Made by a program: the position numbers and the translations under genes. Below are positions 8,766 through 17,255 of a stretch of DNA of 64,000 nt, in pieces; positions within the stretch are counted from its first letter, which is position 1; the number at the start of each line of letters is the position of its first letter. Source of the stretch: Thalassobacillus devorans (lineage in GTDB: Bacteria; Bacillota; Bacilli; Bacillales; Halobacillaceae); the NCBI RefSeq assembly GCF_900176565.1, contig NZ_FXEH01000006.1:1488001-1552000 (forward strand). The letters are read 5' to 3'. Under the pieces are notes generated by a model that was not told the DNA's origin, did not search any database, and was given only the letters and a program-made list of their open reading frames with translations.

Positions 8766-9065
8766 ACGTCGGTTCGTCCCTCCTTTTATTCCTTTTAAAC
8801 AGTTGAATAGAGGGTAAGAACACGGCACGAAGGCAAAAATCTCTACTGCGGTTTGCATTCTGATATCCGTGGGTTTTCACAATTTATCTTTCCGTATAAA
8901 GGACTAATCCACTAACTCGAGACGTGCGTTATTCTTATAGAAATAGCACAGAGGAGGCACGTGGGTTTTCCTTTCCGGTATTACCTCTTTGCCTTCGAGC
9001 CCTATTCTCATCCATCTATCTAATTTAAATGAAGCTTATAATGAATTCAGTTAAACCTCTACATT

Positions 9066-10178
9066 TCAAATGTTTGAAACATCTTCTAACTCTTGAGTGA
9101 TCGCCCAAACAAAACCAGCTAATTCTCTAGCCACTGCAGTAATAGCTTTACCGCTTTCTTTACCTCTGGATAATAATCGATAATACTTCTTGTGAAGCCT
9201 GTTTTGTGCCTTCCAGGATATTGATTGGATATTGGGGGCTTGACCATGTTGTCTCTTTTTTAATTCTCCTTTTACTGCAGGTCGATAACGATAACTCCAG
9301 GCCGCTTCTACTAATAAACGTCGTGCGTGGCGATTTCCTGTTTTCGTAATATCACCTTGTCGCCTACTCTCCCCACTTGAAGATTCACTTGGAATCAATC
9401 CAAGATAAGACATAAACTGTCTAGGAGAAGGAAAACGCTTGAAAGAACCAATTTCAGCTACAAGACTTGCTGCTGTAATCAGCGCCACCCCTCTTAATGA
9501 TTGAAGAGCTTGAATGGTTGGCGCGTGCACACCTTCGGTTGCCTGAACTCTTATTTCTTCTTCCAGTCTTAAAATTCGTTGTTCTAACTCTTGTATTTGA
9601 TGATAATACTCCTGAAAAACTACTTGTAAGGAAGAGCGTTCAAACTTTAGTGCATCCAGCCAATCTCGATACTTTCTGGTCCACCTATTAACTCCTGGGG
9701 GTGCTTGAATATTATTGCGCAGGAGAAATTTAGTTAAACGATGCTTCGCCCTTAGCTCATCTTCTTTAGCGTCTTCACGTGCCCTGACTAGATCGCGAAG
9801 TGCTTCATCCTCAGGGGTGGGAACATAAATAGACGTTAATTCCCCAGCTCGATATAATTGAGCGAGACGAATAGAATCCCTGCGATCTGTTTTGATACGC
9901 TCACCAGGTCTTTGGGGAATTAAGGACGGCGCGATAACCTCACAATGAACATCCAGGGTAAGGAAAAGCCTATATAATGCATATCCTGTGGGGCCAGCCT
10001 CGTAACAAAACCGTAAGGCTTTTGGATCCCCAAGTTTTTTCACCAATTTCTTAATTGCTTCTGGTGTATGAGGTATCATCCCCCAGTACCTGGGCGCTTC
10101 GCGCCCTTCTTCAGCGATAGCGACTGCAATTTTTTCCTTTGATACGTCTAAACCAACGTATTTAATGGTATCCTTCAT
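9066..10178 (-). CDS. IS110-family transposase (DEDD recombinase)
   Basis: A 370-residue RuvC-like recombinase. The N-terminal catalytic acidic residues are visible as Asp11 (VGLDVSKE), Glu60 (CYEAGPTG), Asp98 and Asp101 (KTDRRDS). A coiled-coil-like linker spans about 185-212. The C-terminal Transposase_20 region has SLRGVALITAASLVAEIG, FMSYLGLIPSE and SSSGESRRQGDITKTGN, where the Ser near 267-268 is the expected nucleophile. It is intact at full family length. The ATG at 10178 follows AAGGAG at a 10-base spacing; that site lies in an inverted repeat that could hide it in read-through transcripts. Confidence 0.95.
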   Translation of the reverse strand: MKDTIKYVGLDVSKEKIAVAIAEEGREAPRYWGMIPHTPEAIKKLVKKLGDPKALRFCYEAGPTGYALYRLFLTLDVHCEVIAPSLIPQRPGERIKTDRRDSIRLAQLYRAGELTSIYVPTPEDEALRDLVRAREDAKEDELRAKHRLTKFLLRNNIQAPPGVNRWTRKYRDWLDALKFERSSLQVVFQEYYHQIQELEQRILRLEEEIRVQATEGVHAPTIQALQSLRGVALITAASLVAEIGSFKRFPSPRQFMSYLGLIPSESSSGESRRQGDITKTGNRHARRLLVEAAWSYRYRPAVKGELKKRQHGQAPNIQSISWKAQNRLHKKYYRLLSRGKESGKAITAVARELAGFVWAITQELEDVSNI

Positions 10179-10181
10179 AAT

Positions 10182-10279
10182 AACTAGCTCCTTCCGTAAT
10201 GTAGCTCTGGTTTGGTTTTTGTTTAGCAGTAATCATTCTAACCAGATTAACCTACGATTTTACGAGTAAGGAGCTAGTT
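10182..10279 (-). promoter_or_regulatory. Inverted repeat covering the transposase ribosome site
   Basis: AACTAGCTCCTT (10182-10193) and AAGGAGCTAGTT (10268-10279) are a perfect 12-bp inverted repeat around a 74-base loop. A second 7-bp stem (TCTGGTT/AACCAGA) lies inside it. The transposase ribosome site AAGGAG is in the gene-proximal arm. RNA entering from outside the element would fold and mask the site; RNA started inside the loop would not. Confidence 0.6.
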
Positions 10280-10288
10280 TTCGTTCAT
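10279..10288. repeat. Right subterminal inverted repeat of the IS
   Basis: TTTCGTTCAT, 5 bases inside the right end, complementary to 8533-8542. Confidence 0.8.
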
Positions 10289-10293
10289 GATAA

Positions 10294-10401
10294 CTCGAGC
10301 TAAAGCTCTGCGGGGTCTTGCCAGTCTATCCTTTCCCGCAGGAGTCTCACCCTTCCCCCACGCCCCTTGCCATATGAAGTTCTCGAAATCACGCTTATAA
10401 A
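10294..10401. repeat. Dispersed palindromic repeat, copy A, right part
   Basis: Continues copy A after the insertion sequence. CTCGAGCTAAAGCTCTGCGG through TCTATCCTTTCCCGCAGG matches 57908-57957 of copy D with one small indel. It ends with TTCTCGAAATCACG, complementary to the GATTTCGAGA at the left end. Confidence 0.8.
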
Positions 10402-10476
10402 AACAGCCCCATGATGTGATAAAAAAACATTTACATTCTTTACATGCGCAGTTGAAGGGGTTAGTTATACACCTTT

Positions 10477-10722
10477 TGAAGGGCCCGTTAACTTTAACAA
10501 TGGCTGGGTGGGCAGGGAAACGGGGAGACTCCCGCGGGAGAGGGGGCTAGGCGAGATCCCGCAGGGCTTTAGCCCGAGGAAGCTTGCCAGGTCCCCCGCA
10601 GGAAAGCGAGTCGTTTCCCAGCCCATCCCTTTTCCATTACGGTAACGGACCCAACTATCTTGAAACTGAGTCTTCCATTATAGGGAGCTTTACTGTAAAA
10701 TCAACACGGGGATTTAACATAG
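10477..10722. repeat. Dispersed palindromic repeat, copy B
   Basis: A GC-rich palindromic unit. The outer arms GGGCAGGGAAACG and CGTTTCCCAGCCC pair, and inner stems include CGCAGGGCTTTAGCCCG. The segment CGAGGAAGCTTGCCAGG through AGCCCATCC is nearly identical to copy D. The right end AACTATCTTGAAACTGAGTC is shared with copy C. No coding capacity is visible. Confidence 0.8.
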
Positions 10723-10740
10723 CCTTTCTATAAAAACTCT

Positions 10741-10769
10741 TTGAAAAGTTAGACAAACATCCATATAAT
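10741..10769 (+). promoter_or_regulatory. SigA-type promoter of yqhL
   Basis: TTGAAA (10741-10746), a 17-base spacer and TATAAT (10764-10769), 34 bases upstream of the rhodanese ATG. Confidence 0.75.
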
Positions 10770-10803
10770 AGATAAGGGAATAGACAAATGGGGGTAGGAA
10801 CCA

Positions 10804-11175
10804 ATGGAATTATTAATCATAACGCTCATCGTATTAATTGGCTTTGGGCTATATAGATTTTTTAAAACGCGTAAAATCCTGACTACATTGACTGAAGATG
10901 AATTTAGACAAGGCTACCGGAAAGCGCAACTCATTGATGTCAGGGAACCAAAGGAATTCAAAGGTGGTCACATTCTTGGAGCACGCAACATTCCTTTATC
11001 CCAATTGAACCACCGTCTAACCGAACTTCGTAAAGATCAGCCAGTTTACATGTATTGTCAAAGTGGCTCACGTTCTGCCCGAGCAGCTGCAATTCTTCAT
11101 AAAAAAGGATATCGCGATTTGAATCAGCTGAAAGGCGGATTCAAGCACTGGGGCGGAAAAATAAAAAAAGGTTAA
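10804..11175 (+). CDS. yqhL: Membrane-anchored rhodanese-like protein (YqhL)
   Basis: A 123-residue protein with one N-terminal membrane anchor (about 2-19) and a single rhodanese domain (about 32-120). The active-site loop YMYCQSGSRSARAA carries the catalytic Cys (about residue 81), which would hold a persulfide for sulfur transfer. The IDVREPKEFKGGHILGARNIPL motif is the CH2A/rhodanese signature. The physiological acceptor is unknown. It has its own promoter and a terminator shared with gcvPB. Confidence 0.9.
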   Translation: MELLIITLIVLIGFGLYRFFKTRKILTTLTEDEFRQGYRKAQLIDVREPKEFKGGHILGARNIPLSQLNHRLTELRKDQPVYMYCQSGSRSARAAAILHKKGYRDLNQLKGGFKHWGGKIKKG

Positions 11176-11196
11176 TATGAACATCATGTATTTCAT

Positions 11197-11232
11197 AACA
11201 AAAAAGCATCCTGTTTGGGATGCTTTTTTGTT
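11197..11232. terminator. Bidirectional terminator, yqhL/gcvPB
   Basis: AACAAAAAAGCATCC pairs with GGATGCTTTTTTGTT around a 6-base loop. A- and T-runs on the two sides let it serve both converging transcripts. Confidence 0.9.
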
Positions 11233-11243
11233 GTTCTATTTTA

Positions 11244-12707
11244 TCAGCTACCTTTGTTATAACGAAGCACAGGCTTTCTTGCTGCAGTAGTCTCATCCAT
11301 ACGGCTCACCACGGTTGTATGAGGTGCTTCCTGCACAATTTCAGGATCCTCTTTCGCTTCATTAGAAATTTGGATCATTGCATCAACGAATGCGTCGAGA
11401 GTTTCTTTCGATTCCGTTTCGGTCGGCTCTACCATCAGCGCTTCTTCCACATTTAACGGGAAGTAGATAGTTGGTGGATGGTATCCGAAGTCTAACAGGC
11501 GCTTCGCAATATCAAGTGTACGTACACCCAACTTCTTCTGACGCTTACCCGACAACACAAATTCATGTTTACAATGCTGGGAAAACGGCAAGTCAAATTC
11601 TTTCTCCAGACGTCTCATCATATAGTTTGCATTCAATACAGCGTATTCGCTTACCTTCTTCAGACCTTCCGCTCCCATGGTGCGAATATACGTATAAGCA
11701 CGGACGTTAATACCGAAATTACCGTAGTACGGTTTCACACGACCGATTGATTTTGGACGATCGTAATCAAAACCATATTGTTCTCCCTTTTTAATTAAAA
11801 CCGGCTTAGGTAAATAGGCAGCAAATTCTTCTGTTACGCCGACAGGTCCAGAACCAGGACCTCCCCCGCCGTGTGGGCCAGTGAATGTCTTATGAAGGTT
11901 CAAGTGTACAACATCGAATCCCATGTCTCCAGGGCGGGCATAACCAAGAATAGCGTTAAGATTAGCACCATCATAATAGAGCTTTCCCCCTGCATCATGG
12001 ATAATCTCTGCCATTTCCAATATATGTTCTTCAAATAAGCCAAGCGTGTTCGGATTAGTCAGCATCAGTGCTGCTGTGTCTTCGCCGACAACACGTTTCA
12101 AATCTTCCAAGTCAACGAGACCACGATCATCGGACTTCACTGTCACTGCCTCGAAACCAGCAACGGTAGCGGAGGCAGGATTTGTCCCATGGGCAGAGTC
12201 AGGTACGATTACCTTCGTGCGGCCAAAATCACCATTTGCTTCATGGAAGGCACGGATCATCATAAGGCCTGTCCATTCCCCATGTGCCCCTGCCGCAGGC
12301 TGGAGGGTTACTGTGTGCATGCCTGTAATTTCAGCCAGGCTTGTTTGTAAATCGTACATCAGCTCTAATGCACCCTGGATCGTTTCTTCATCCTGGTAAG
12401 GATGAATATGACTAAAACCAGCCAATCGCGCGATATCTTCATTCATCTTGGGATTATATTTCATCGTACAAGAACCAAGCGGATAGAAGCCAGAATCTAC
12501 CCCGTGGTTGCGAGTAGATAAAGCAGTATAATGCCGCATGATCTGCAATTCACTTACTTCCGGCAAATCTGCTTCCGTCTCACGGATATAACGCTCGTCA
12601 AACATATCGGTTAAATCTACTTCAGGCACGTCCATTTCCGGTAGACTGAATCCTGTACGACTTTCTTGGCTGTGTTCAAATATGAGTGGAAAATCTTGAT
12701 TAGCCAT
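11244..12707 (-). CDS. gcvPB: Glycine dehydrogenase (decarboxylating) subunit 2
   Basis: PLP-binding half of the P-protein of the glycine cleavage system. It decarboxylates glycine and passes the aminomethyl group to the lipoyl H-protein. The PLP lysine lies in [30 protein letters not shown] and [12 protein letters not shown] line the cofactor site. 487 residues, normal for the split Firmicute enzyme. The ATG at 12707 lies within the last 8 bases of gcvPA, so translation is coupled. Last gene of the riboswitch-controlled gcvT-gcvPA-gcvPB operon. Confidence 0.97.
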   Translation of the reverse strand: MANQDFPLIFEHSQESRTGFSLPEMDVPEVDLTDMFDERYIRETEADLPEVSELQIMRHYTALSTRNHGVDSGFYPLGSCTMKYNPKMNEDIARLAGFSHIHPYQDEETIQGALELMYDLQTSLAEITGMHTVTLQPAAGAHGEWTGLMMIRAFHEANGDFGRTKVIVPDSAHGTNPASATVAGFEAVTVKSDDRGLVDLEDLKRVVGEDTAALMLTNPNTLGLFEEHILEMAEIIHDAGGKLYYDGANLNAILGYARPGDMGFDVVHLNLHKTFTGPHGGGGPGSGPVGVTEEFAAYLPKPVLIKKGEQYGFDYDRPKSIGRVKPYYGNFGINVRAYTYIRTMGAEGLKKVSEYAVLNANYMMRRLEKEFDLPFSQHCKHEFVLSGKRQKKLGVRTLDIAKRLLDFGYHPPTIYFPLNVEEALMVEPTETESKETLDAFVDAMIQISNEAKEDPEIVQEAPHTTVVSRMDETTAARKPVLRYNKGS

Positions 12708-14049
12708 TTATATCCCCCAATTCCTGCGCGAAGTTATCGATTTCATCTTTTGTCCGAACCTCTGTCACTGCGATCAGCATGTGTCCTGCTAACTCATTAT
12801 AGCTGGCACCCAGGTCATAGCCCCCGATAAATCCTTTTTCCAGCAGTTTTTTGTTTGCATTCTGGACATCATTTCCTAAATTGATGACCAATTCGTTGAA
12901 AAACGGACCTGTATACGCGACATTCACTCCATTGTCTTCTAATGCTTTCTTCATATATGCGGTTTTCTGAATATTGGTCCATGCCATTTTCTTAACGCCC
13001 TGTTTACCTAACGAGGACATGGCAACCGAGGACGCAAGAGCATTCAATGCCTGGTTGGAACAGATATTGGATGTCGCTTTATCACGGCGAATATGTTGTT
13101 CCCTGGCTTGTAAAGTCAACACAAAACCTCTTCTTCCCTGCTCATCTTTTGTTTGCCCTACCAGGCGGCCAGGTACTTTGCGCATCAATTTCTTCGTTGT
13201 GGCAAAATAACCGCAGTGAGGCCCGCCAAACTGAGCCGGGATTCCAAATACCTGTGCATCACCGACGACGATATCCGCCCCGAATTCACCAGGTGGGTTC
13301 ATGTAACCCAATGCGAGTGGGTTGCTGGAAACTATCATCATCGCTTTCTTTTGGGTATCCAATAACTCTCGCACTTCTGCCAACGGTTCGATTTGGCCAA
13401 AAAAGTTCGGATATTGAAGCACGACACCTGCTGTATTTTCATCAAGTTCAGCTGCCAGTGCTTTTAAATCTGTTACCCCATTTTCGTGGCCAATTTCAAT
13501 AATTTCCACTCCAGGACCGTTTGCATAGGATTGAATGACAGCACGTGATTCAGGATGAACCGTACTTGATACAATCACTTTTTTCTTTCTGGTTGTACCA
13601 GCACTAAGATTTACAGCTTCTGCCAGAGCCGTCCCGCCGTCATACATGGAGGAGTTTGCGACATCCATTGCAGTGAGCTCACAAATCATGGTCTGAAACT
13701 CGAAGATTGCCTGTAATTCACCTTGCGAAATCTCCGGCTGATAAGGGGTATAAGCAGTATAGAATTCTGACCGGGAAATCACATGGTCTACAACCGACGG
13801 AATATAGTGATCATAGACTCCTGCTCCGAGAAAGGAAGTATGTGACTTCAAATTGACATTTTTATTAGCCAATTCGGTCAATTCCTTTGTGAGTTTATAT
13901 TCATTTGAAGGAGGCTTGATCCCCAATTCCCCTTTGAACCTTACCTTTTCAGGAATATCTTCGAATAGCTCCTCAGTTTTATTGATTCCTATCGTATCTA
14001 ACATTTCCTGTTTATCTTTTTCCGTCATCGGTAAATAACGAAACTCCAT
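12700..14049 (-). CDS. gcvPA: Glycine dehydrogenase (decarboxylating) subunit 1
   Basis: The second half of the split P-protein, which pairs with GcvPB. Landmarks are [54 protein letters not shown] and [10 protein letters not shown]. The fold is that of aspartate aminotransferase type I, but the PLP lysine resides in subunit 2. 449 residues, full length. It starts 25 bases after gcvT and overlaps gcvPB by 8 bases. Confidence 0.97.
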   Translation of the reverse strand: MEFRYLPMTEKDKQEMLDTIGINKTEELFEDIPEKVRFKGELGIKPPSNEYKLTKELTELANKNVNLKSHTSFLGAGVYDHYIPSVVDHVISRSEFYTAYTPYQPEISQGELQAIFEFQTMICELTAMDVANSSMYDGGTALAEAVNLSAGTTRKKKVIVSSTVHPESRAVIQSYANGPGVEIIEIGHENGVTDLKALAAELDENTAGVVLQYPNFFGQIEPLAEVRELLDTQKKAMMIVSSNPLALGYMNPPGEFGADIVVGDAQVFGIPAQFGGPHCGYFATTKKLMRKVPGRLVGQTKDEQGRRGFVLTLQAREQHIRRDKATSNICSNQALNALASSVAMSSLGKQGVKKMAWTNIQKTAYMKKALEDNGVNVAYTGPFFNELVINLGNDVQNANKKLLEKGFIGGYDLGASYNELAGHMLIAVTEVRTKDEIDNFAQELGDING

Positions 14050-14074
14050 GATAAATCCCCCTGCCCTGTTTGTA

Positions 14075-15178
14075 TTATCCGCGTTTATAAAATGGTGTCT
14101 TTACAACTTCCGCCTTCAATCTTCTCTTTCTCACCTGTACCTCTACCACAGTCCCTACTTCCGTATAGTCTATATTAAGTAAGGCCAGGCCGACATTTTT
14201 CCCTAATGTAGGGGATTGCGTACCGGTCGTTACAAATCCGATTTCATTTTCTCCGGATAAAACTTTATATCCCGTTCTAGGAATACCTTTGTCCAGCATT
14301 TCTATTCCAACAAGTTTCCGTTCCAGGCCGTTTTCCTTCTGTTTCAAAAGAGCTTCCTTACCAAGGAAGTCTGCTTCTTTCTTCAACTTGACAGCAAATC
14401 CTAACCCCGCTTCAAGTGGAGATATTTCAGGAGAGAGCTCCTGGCCGTACAAAGCAAGATTGGCTTCAAACCTTAACGTGTCTCTTGCTCCTAAGCCAAT
14501 CGGTTTGACTCCTTCAGATTCGCCGGCTTGAAGAATCTTCTGCCAGAGAAGGGGACCTGATTCTTTTGATATATAAATTTCAAAACCATCTTCTCCGGTA
14601 TATCCGGTTCTTGAGACAATAGCGTCATCTGGTACACCCTCAAAAGAAACAGGAAATTCAAATCGGAAAAATCTGATTGCTGATAAATCAACAGTAGTCA
14701 GATTTTTCAGTACTTTCTCAGCAATTGGACCTTGAAGAGCCAGTTGAACATATGCATCAGATTCATTTCTTATGGACACACCATCAATTAAATGATCTTC
14801 CAGCCATTGATAATCCTTTTCTACATTTGCAGCATTGACGACTAGCAAATATTTATCCTCTTCCAGTTGATATACAATCAAGTCATCAACCGTTCCACCA
14901 TTTTCGTAGCACATAATGGTATATTGTGCTTTTTTGGGTTCTAATTTTGAAACATCGTTCGTCAGCATTTTTTGTAAGAAGTTCTCACTTTCGGGTCCTT
15001 CCACAAAAATTTCTCCCATATGAGAAACATCAAAAAGTCCTGCTTTGTTTCGAGTCGCTTCATGTTCATCCTTGATTCCAGAAAATTGGACAGGCAAATC
15101 CCATCCACCAAAATCAATCGTCTTTGCACCGTGCTTTTCATATTCTGGAAACAGCGGCGTCCTTTTCAAATCAGCCAT
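14075..15178 (-). CDS. gcvT: Aminomethyltransferase (T-protein)
   Basis: Transfers the methylene group from the aminomethylated H-protein to tetrahydrofolate, releasing ammonia. The sequence shows [10 protein letters not shown], the folate-site stretch [24 protein letters not shown] and the C-terminal barrel [15 protein letters not shown]. 367 residues, normal length. The ATG at 15178 follows AGAGGAGTG. First gene of the gcv operon, about 30 bases below the riboswitch terminator. The H-protein gene is not in the window. Confidence 0.97.
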   Translation of the reverse strand: MADLKRTPLFPEYEKHGAKTIDFGGWDLPVQFSGIKDEHEATRNKAGLFDVSHMGEIFVEGPESENFLQKMLTNDVSKLEPKKAQYTIMCYENGGTVDDLIVYQLEEDKYLLVVNAANVEKDYQWLEDHLIDGVSIRNESDAYVQLALQGPIAEKVLKNLTTVDLSAIRFFRFEFPVSFEGVPDDAIVSRTGYTGEDGFEIYISKESGPLLWQKILQAGESEGVKPIGLGARDTLRFEANLALYGQELSPEISPLEAGLGFAVKLKKEADFLGKEALLKQKENGLERKLVGIEMLDKGIPRTGYKVLSGENEIGFVTTGTQSPTLGKNVGLALLNIDYTEVGTVVEVQVRKRRLKAEVVKTPFYKRG

Positions 15179-15202
15179 GCGAACACTCCTCTACTAGTTT
15201 GT

Positions 15203-15250
15203 ATAAAAAAACAGACAGATATCCCACGGCTATGTATGGGATACTCTGTC
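15203..15250 (-). terminator. Riboswitch-controlled intrinsic terminator
   Basis: On the minus strand the 3' arm of aptamer-2 P1 (GGACAGAG) continues into TATCCCA, which pairs with TGGGATATCTGTCTG, and a run of seven T follows. Because ACAGA is shared with P1, folding of the glycine-bound aptamer should block the terminator. This gives an ON switch. Confidence 0.85.
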
Positions 15251-15450
15251 CGTTCACCAGAAAGTTTCACCTGGAATTGTAAACGCATTCAATGCATTTT
15301 ACAAACCTGGCTTGCTTCTTGGGTGGTTCACAAATCTGAACACTCTCCAGAGGTGCGTCACACAGGGGTCTTTTTGCCTGAGAGATTCACATGCTATATG
15401 TTTGCTCCTTCGGCGCTACAAACGTAGTCTCTCCCCCTGTAATCATTCGC
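15244..15450 (-). ncRNA. Tandem glycine riboswitch upstream of gcvT
   Basis: Two consecutive aptamers on the minus strand. Aptamer 1 shows GGGAGAGACTACG, GCGCCGAAGGAGCAAAC and AATCTCTCAGGCAAAAAGAC. Aptamer 2 has its P1 arms CTCTGGAGAGTG and GGACAGAG, but its core is more diverged (CCACCCAAGAAGC, AACTTTCTGGTG), as in the B. subtilis gcvT element as I recall it. Glycine binding is expected to prevent termination and turn on the gcv operon. Confidence 0.95.
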
Positions 15451-15523
15451 TGGTAGTATTTATTTTTCAATTGGGCATACTAGCCAATAAAAGCTGTGAA
15501 AAATCTGTCATTTTGTCACAAAC

Positions 15524-15532
15524 ATTATATCA
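15524..15532 (-). promoter_or_regulatory. Putative promoter of the gcv transcript (extended -10)
   Basis: On the minus strand TGATATAAT reads as an extended -10. It would place the start near 15517, about 67 bases before aptamer 1. The -35 is weak. Confidence 0.5.
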
Positions 15533-15611
15533 CATGCTCCATCAGGTTTTAAAAATAATTTTGAACCTTTTATCTGATAGCAGAGCACAGGGAAAGGAAG
15601 GCTTCTATAGA

Positions 15612-17255
15612 ATGGAAATTTTATTAGACGAAAAATATGGGGAACAATTAGCTAAAGAGGCGGCCAATCCTGATGCAATCAGCAGTTGGAATCAGTTTAA
15701 ACTTACTTACCAGGCAGCGAAAGCCTCTTCAGTCCCCTATTTTGAAGGACTCGTAGCTTTAAGCCATCTGCCTCATATCGACTTTCTTCCCCACCAGAAA
15801 GAAGCGGCGGAAGAAATTATTCATCAAATGCAGGGAAGAGCGATACTTGCTGATGAGGTAGGTTTGGGAAAAACAATCGAAGCTGGATTGGTTTTGAAAG
15901 AATACTTGATTCGTGGAATGGTCAATAAGGTACTGATCCTTACACCGGCATCGCTTGTTAATCAATGGGTCACTGAATTACATGAAAAATTTTATATCCA
16001 GGCATATGCTCCCCGGAAAAATCCCGCCTGGAAAGATGCTGATATTATGGTTACATCCATAGATATGGCGAAAAAAGACCCTCATTATAGTGAAATCCTT
16101 TCCATTCCCTATGATCTGATTATCATTGATGAAGCACACAAATTAAAAAATCCAGCTACCAAAAACTATCAATTCGTCAAAGCTTTGCAGAAAAAGTATT
16201 GTTTATTGTTAACTGCTACTCCTATACAAAACCGGATAACCGATATATTTAACTTAGTTTCAATCTTAAAGCCAGGCTATCTTGGAGATTTGTCCTCCTT
16301 CAAAAAGGAATATGGAAAGAAAATGGGCAACCTGGATGGAAACCTTCATTTAAAAAAGTTGATCAGCAAGGTAATGATCCGCAACCGCAGACAAGACACA
16401 GGCCTTGCGGATACAAAGCGTATGGTCAAGACAGAGTGGATCGAATTCTCGGAAGAGGAACAACAAGTTTACGAGAAACTTGAAACAATTAAGGGAACCC
16501 ATCCATCTTTCACTTATCTTACATTGGCGAAAGAACTTTGTTCTTCCCGGGAAGCCTGCTACCTATCCAGCAAGCAAATGTATGATAAATTAGGAGATCC
16601 GGAAAATACTGGTCCTTTACATGATTTAATTTCAGGGGTAGAACAGCTCCCCCACCACGCCAAAGCTAAACGTATGGTGGAGATCATCCAACAGTCTGAT
16701 GAAAAATTCATTGTATTCACCGAATATCGCGCCAGCCAATATTACTTACAATGGTACCTACAGCAGCATGGGATATCTTCGGTACCGTTTCGTGGCGGCT
16801 TTAAACGAAGTAAAAAGGACTGGATGAAGCAATTGTTCCGTGATCATGCACAAGTCATGATCGCGACAGAAGCTGCTGGAGAAGGGATTAACTTACAATT
16901 TTGTAGAAACATGATCAATTATGATCTCCCGTGGAACCCGATGCGTTTGGAACAACGAATAGGGCGTATTCACCGATTTGGTCAAGAAAAGAATGTGCAA
17001 ATTTATAATTTCGCTATCAAAAATACGATAGAAGAGCATATCCTGAACTTGTTATACGATAAAATAAGTTTATTCGAAAATGCCATTGGAGAATTGGATC
17101 ATATTTTGGAAGACTTGGACATCAAAGATTTGGGCCACGAAATAGAGGCGATTTATTCCGAGTCCTCCAGTTACGGTGAGGCTAAAATAAAATTGAACAA
17201 CCTTGCCTCTGTCATTTCTTCTCATTCTGAAGCAGAACGGAGGTCATCATCGTGA
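15612..17255 (+). CDS. yqhH: SNF2-family helicase/ATPase (YqhH)
   Basis: A 547-residue RapA-like SWI2/SNF2 ATPase. Walker A is in ADEVGLGKTIEAGLV (about 80-94), the DEAH box in IIIDEAHKLKN, motif III in LLLTATPIQN, and the C-terminal motifs in AAGEGINLQFCRNMINYDLPWNPMRLEQRIGRIHRFGQ. The frame stays open far upstream into the riboswitch. I chose the ATG at 15612 because conserved sequence begins there and the length matches B. subtilis YqhH. The role is unproven; remodelling of RNA polymerase or nucleoprotein is the family expectation. Overlaps yqhG by 4 bases. Confidence 0.9.
   Translation: MEILLDEKYGEQLAKEAANPDAISSWNQFKLTYQAAKASSVPYFEGLVALSHLPHIDFLPHQKEAAEEIIHQMQGRAILADEVGLGKTIEAGLVLKEYLIRGMVNKVLILTPASLVNQWVTELHEKFYIQAYAPRKNPAWKDADIMVTSIDMAKKDPHYSEILSIPYDLIIIDEAHKLKNPATKNYQFVKALQKKYCLLLTATPIQNRITDIFNLVSILKPGYLGDLSSFKKEYGKKMGNLDGNLHLKKLISKVMIRNRRQDTGLADTKRMVKTEWIEFSEEEQQVYEKLETIKGTHPSFTYLTLAKELCSSREACYLSSKQMYDKLGDPENTGPLHDLISGVEQLPHHAKAKRMVEIIQQSDEKFIVFTEYRASQYYLQWYLQQHGISSVPFRGGFKRSKKDWMKQLFRDHAQVMIATEAAGEGINLQFCRNMINYDLPWNPMRLEQRIGRIHRFGQEKNVQIYNFAIKNTIEEHILNLLYDKISLFENAIGELDHILEDLDIKDLGHEIEAIYSESSSYGEAKIKLNNLASVISSHSEAERRSSS

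Larger units (their letters stand above)
8530..10293 (-). mobile_element. Complete IS110-family (IS1111-type) insertion sequence
   Basis: About 1764 bases inserted in a dispersed repeat. Comparison with intact copy D (57890-57930) places the junctions after GCCTCCT on the left and before CTCGAGC on the right, so the dinucleotide CT flanks both ends, typical of the recombination core of this family. Subterminal inverted repeats ATGAACGAAA (8533-8542) and TTTCGTTCAT (10279-10288) identify the IS1111 subgroup. It carries one DEDD transposase gene, a 115-base leader end and a 530-base structured non-coding tail. No defect is visible, so it may be active. Confidence 0.85.

Noticed and set aside
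10294-10722. CRISPR array suggested by repeated GC-rich motifs
   Set aside because: The motifs are nested palindromes of one dispersed repeat, without regular repeats and spacers and without cas genes.
12046-13502. Plus-strand open frames opposite gcvPB and gcvPA
   Set aside because: Shadows of the conserved glycine dehydrogenase subunits.
15312-15611. N-terminal extension of yqhH through the glycine riboswitch
   Set aside because: The frame stays open by chance; the extension reads opposite the riboswitch, and conserved YqhH sequence starts at 15612.
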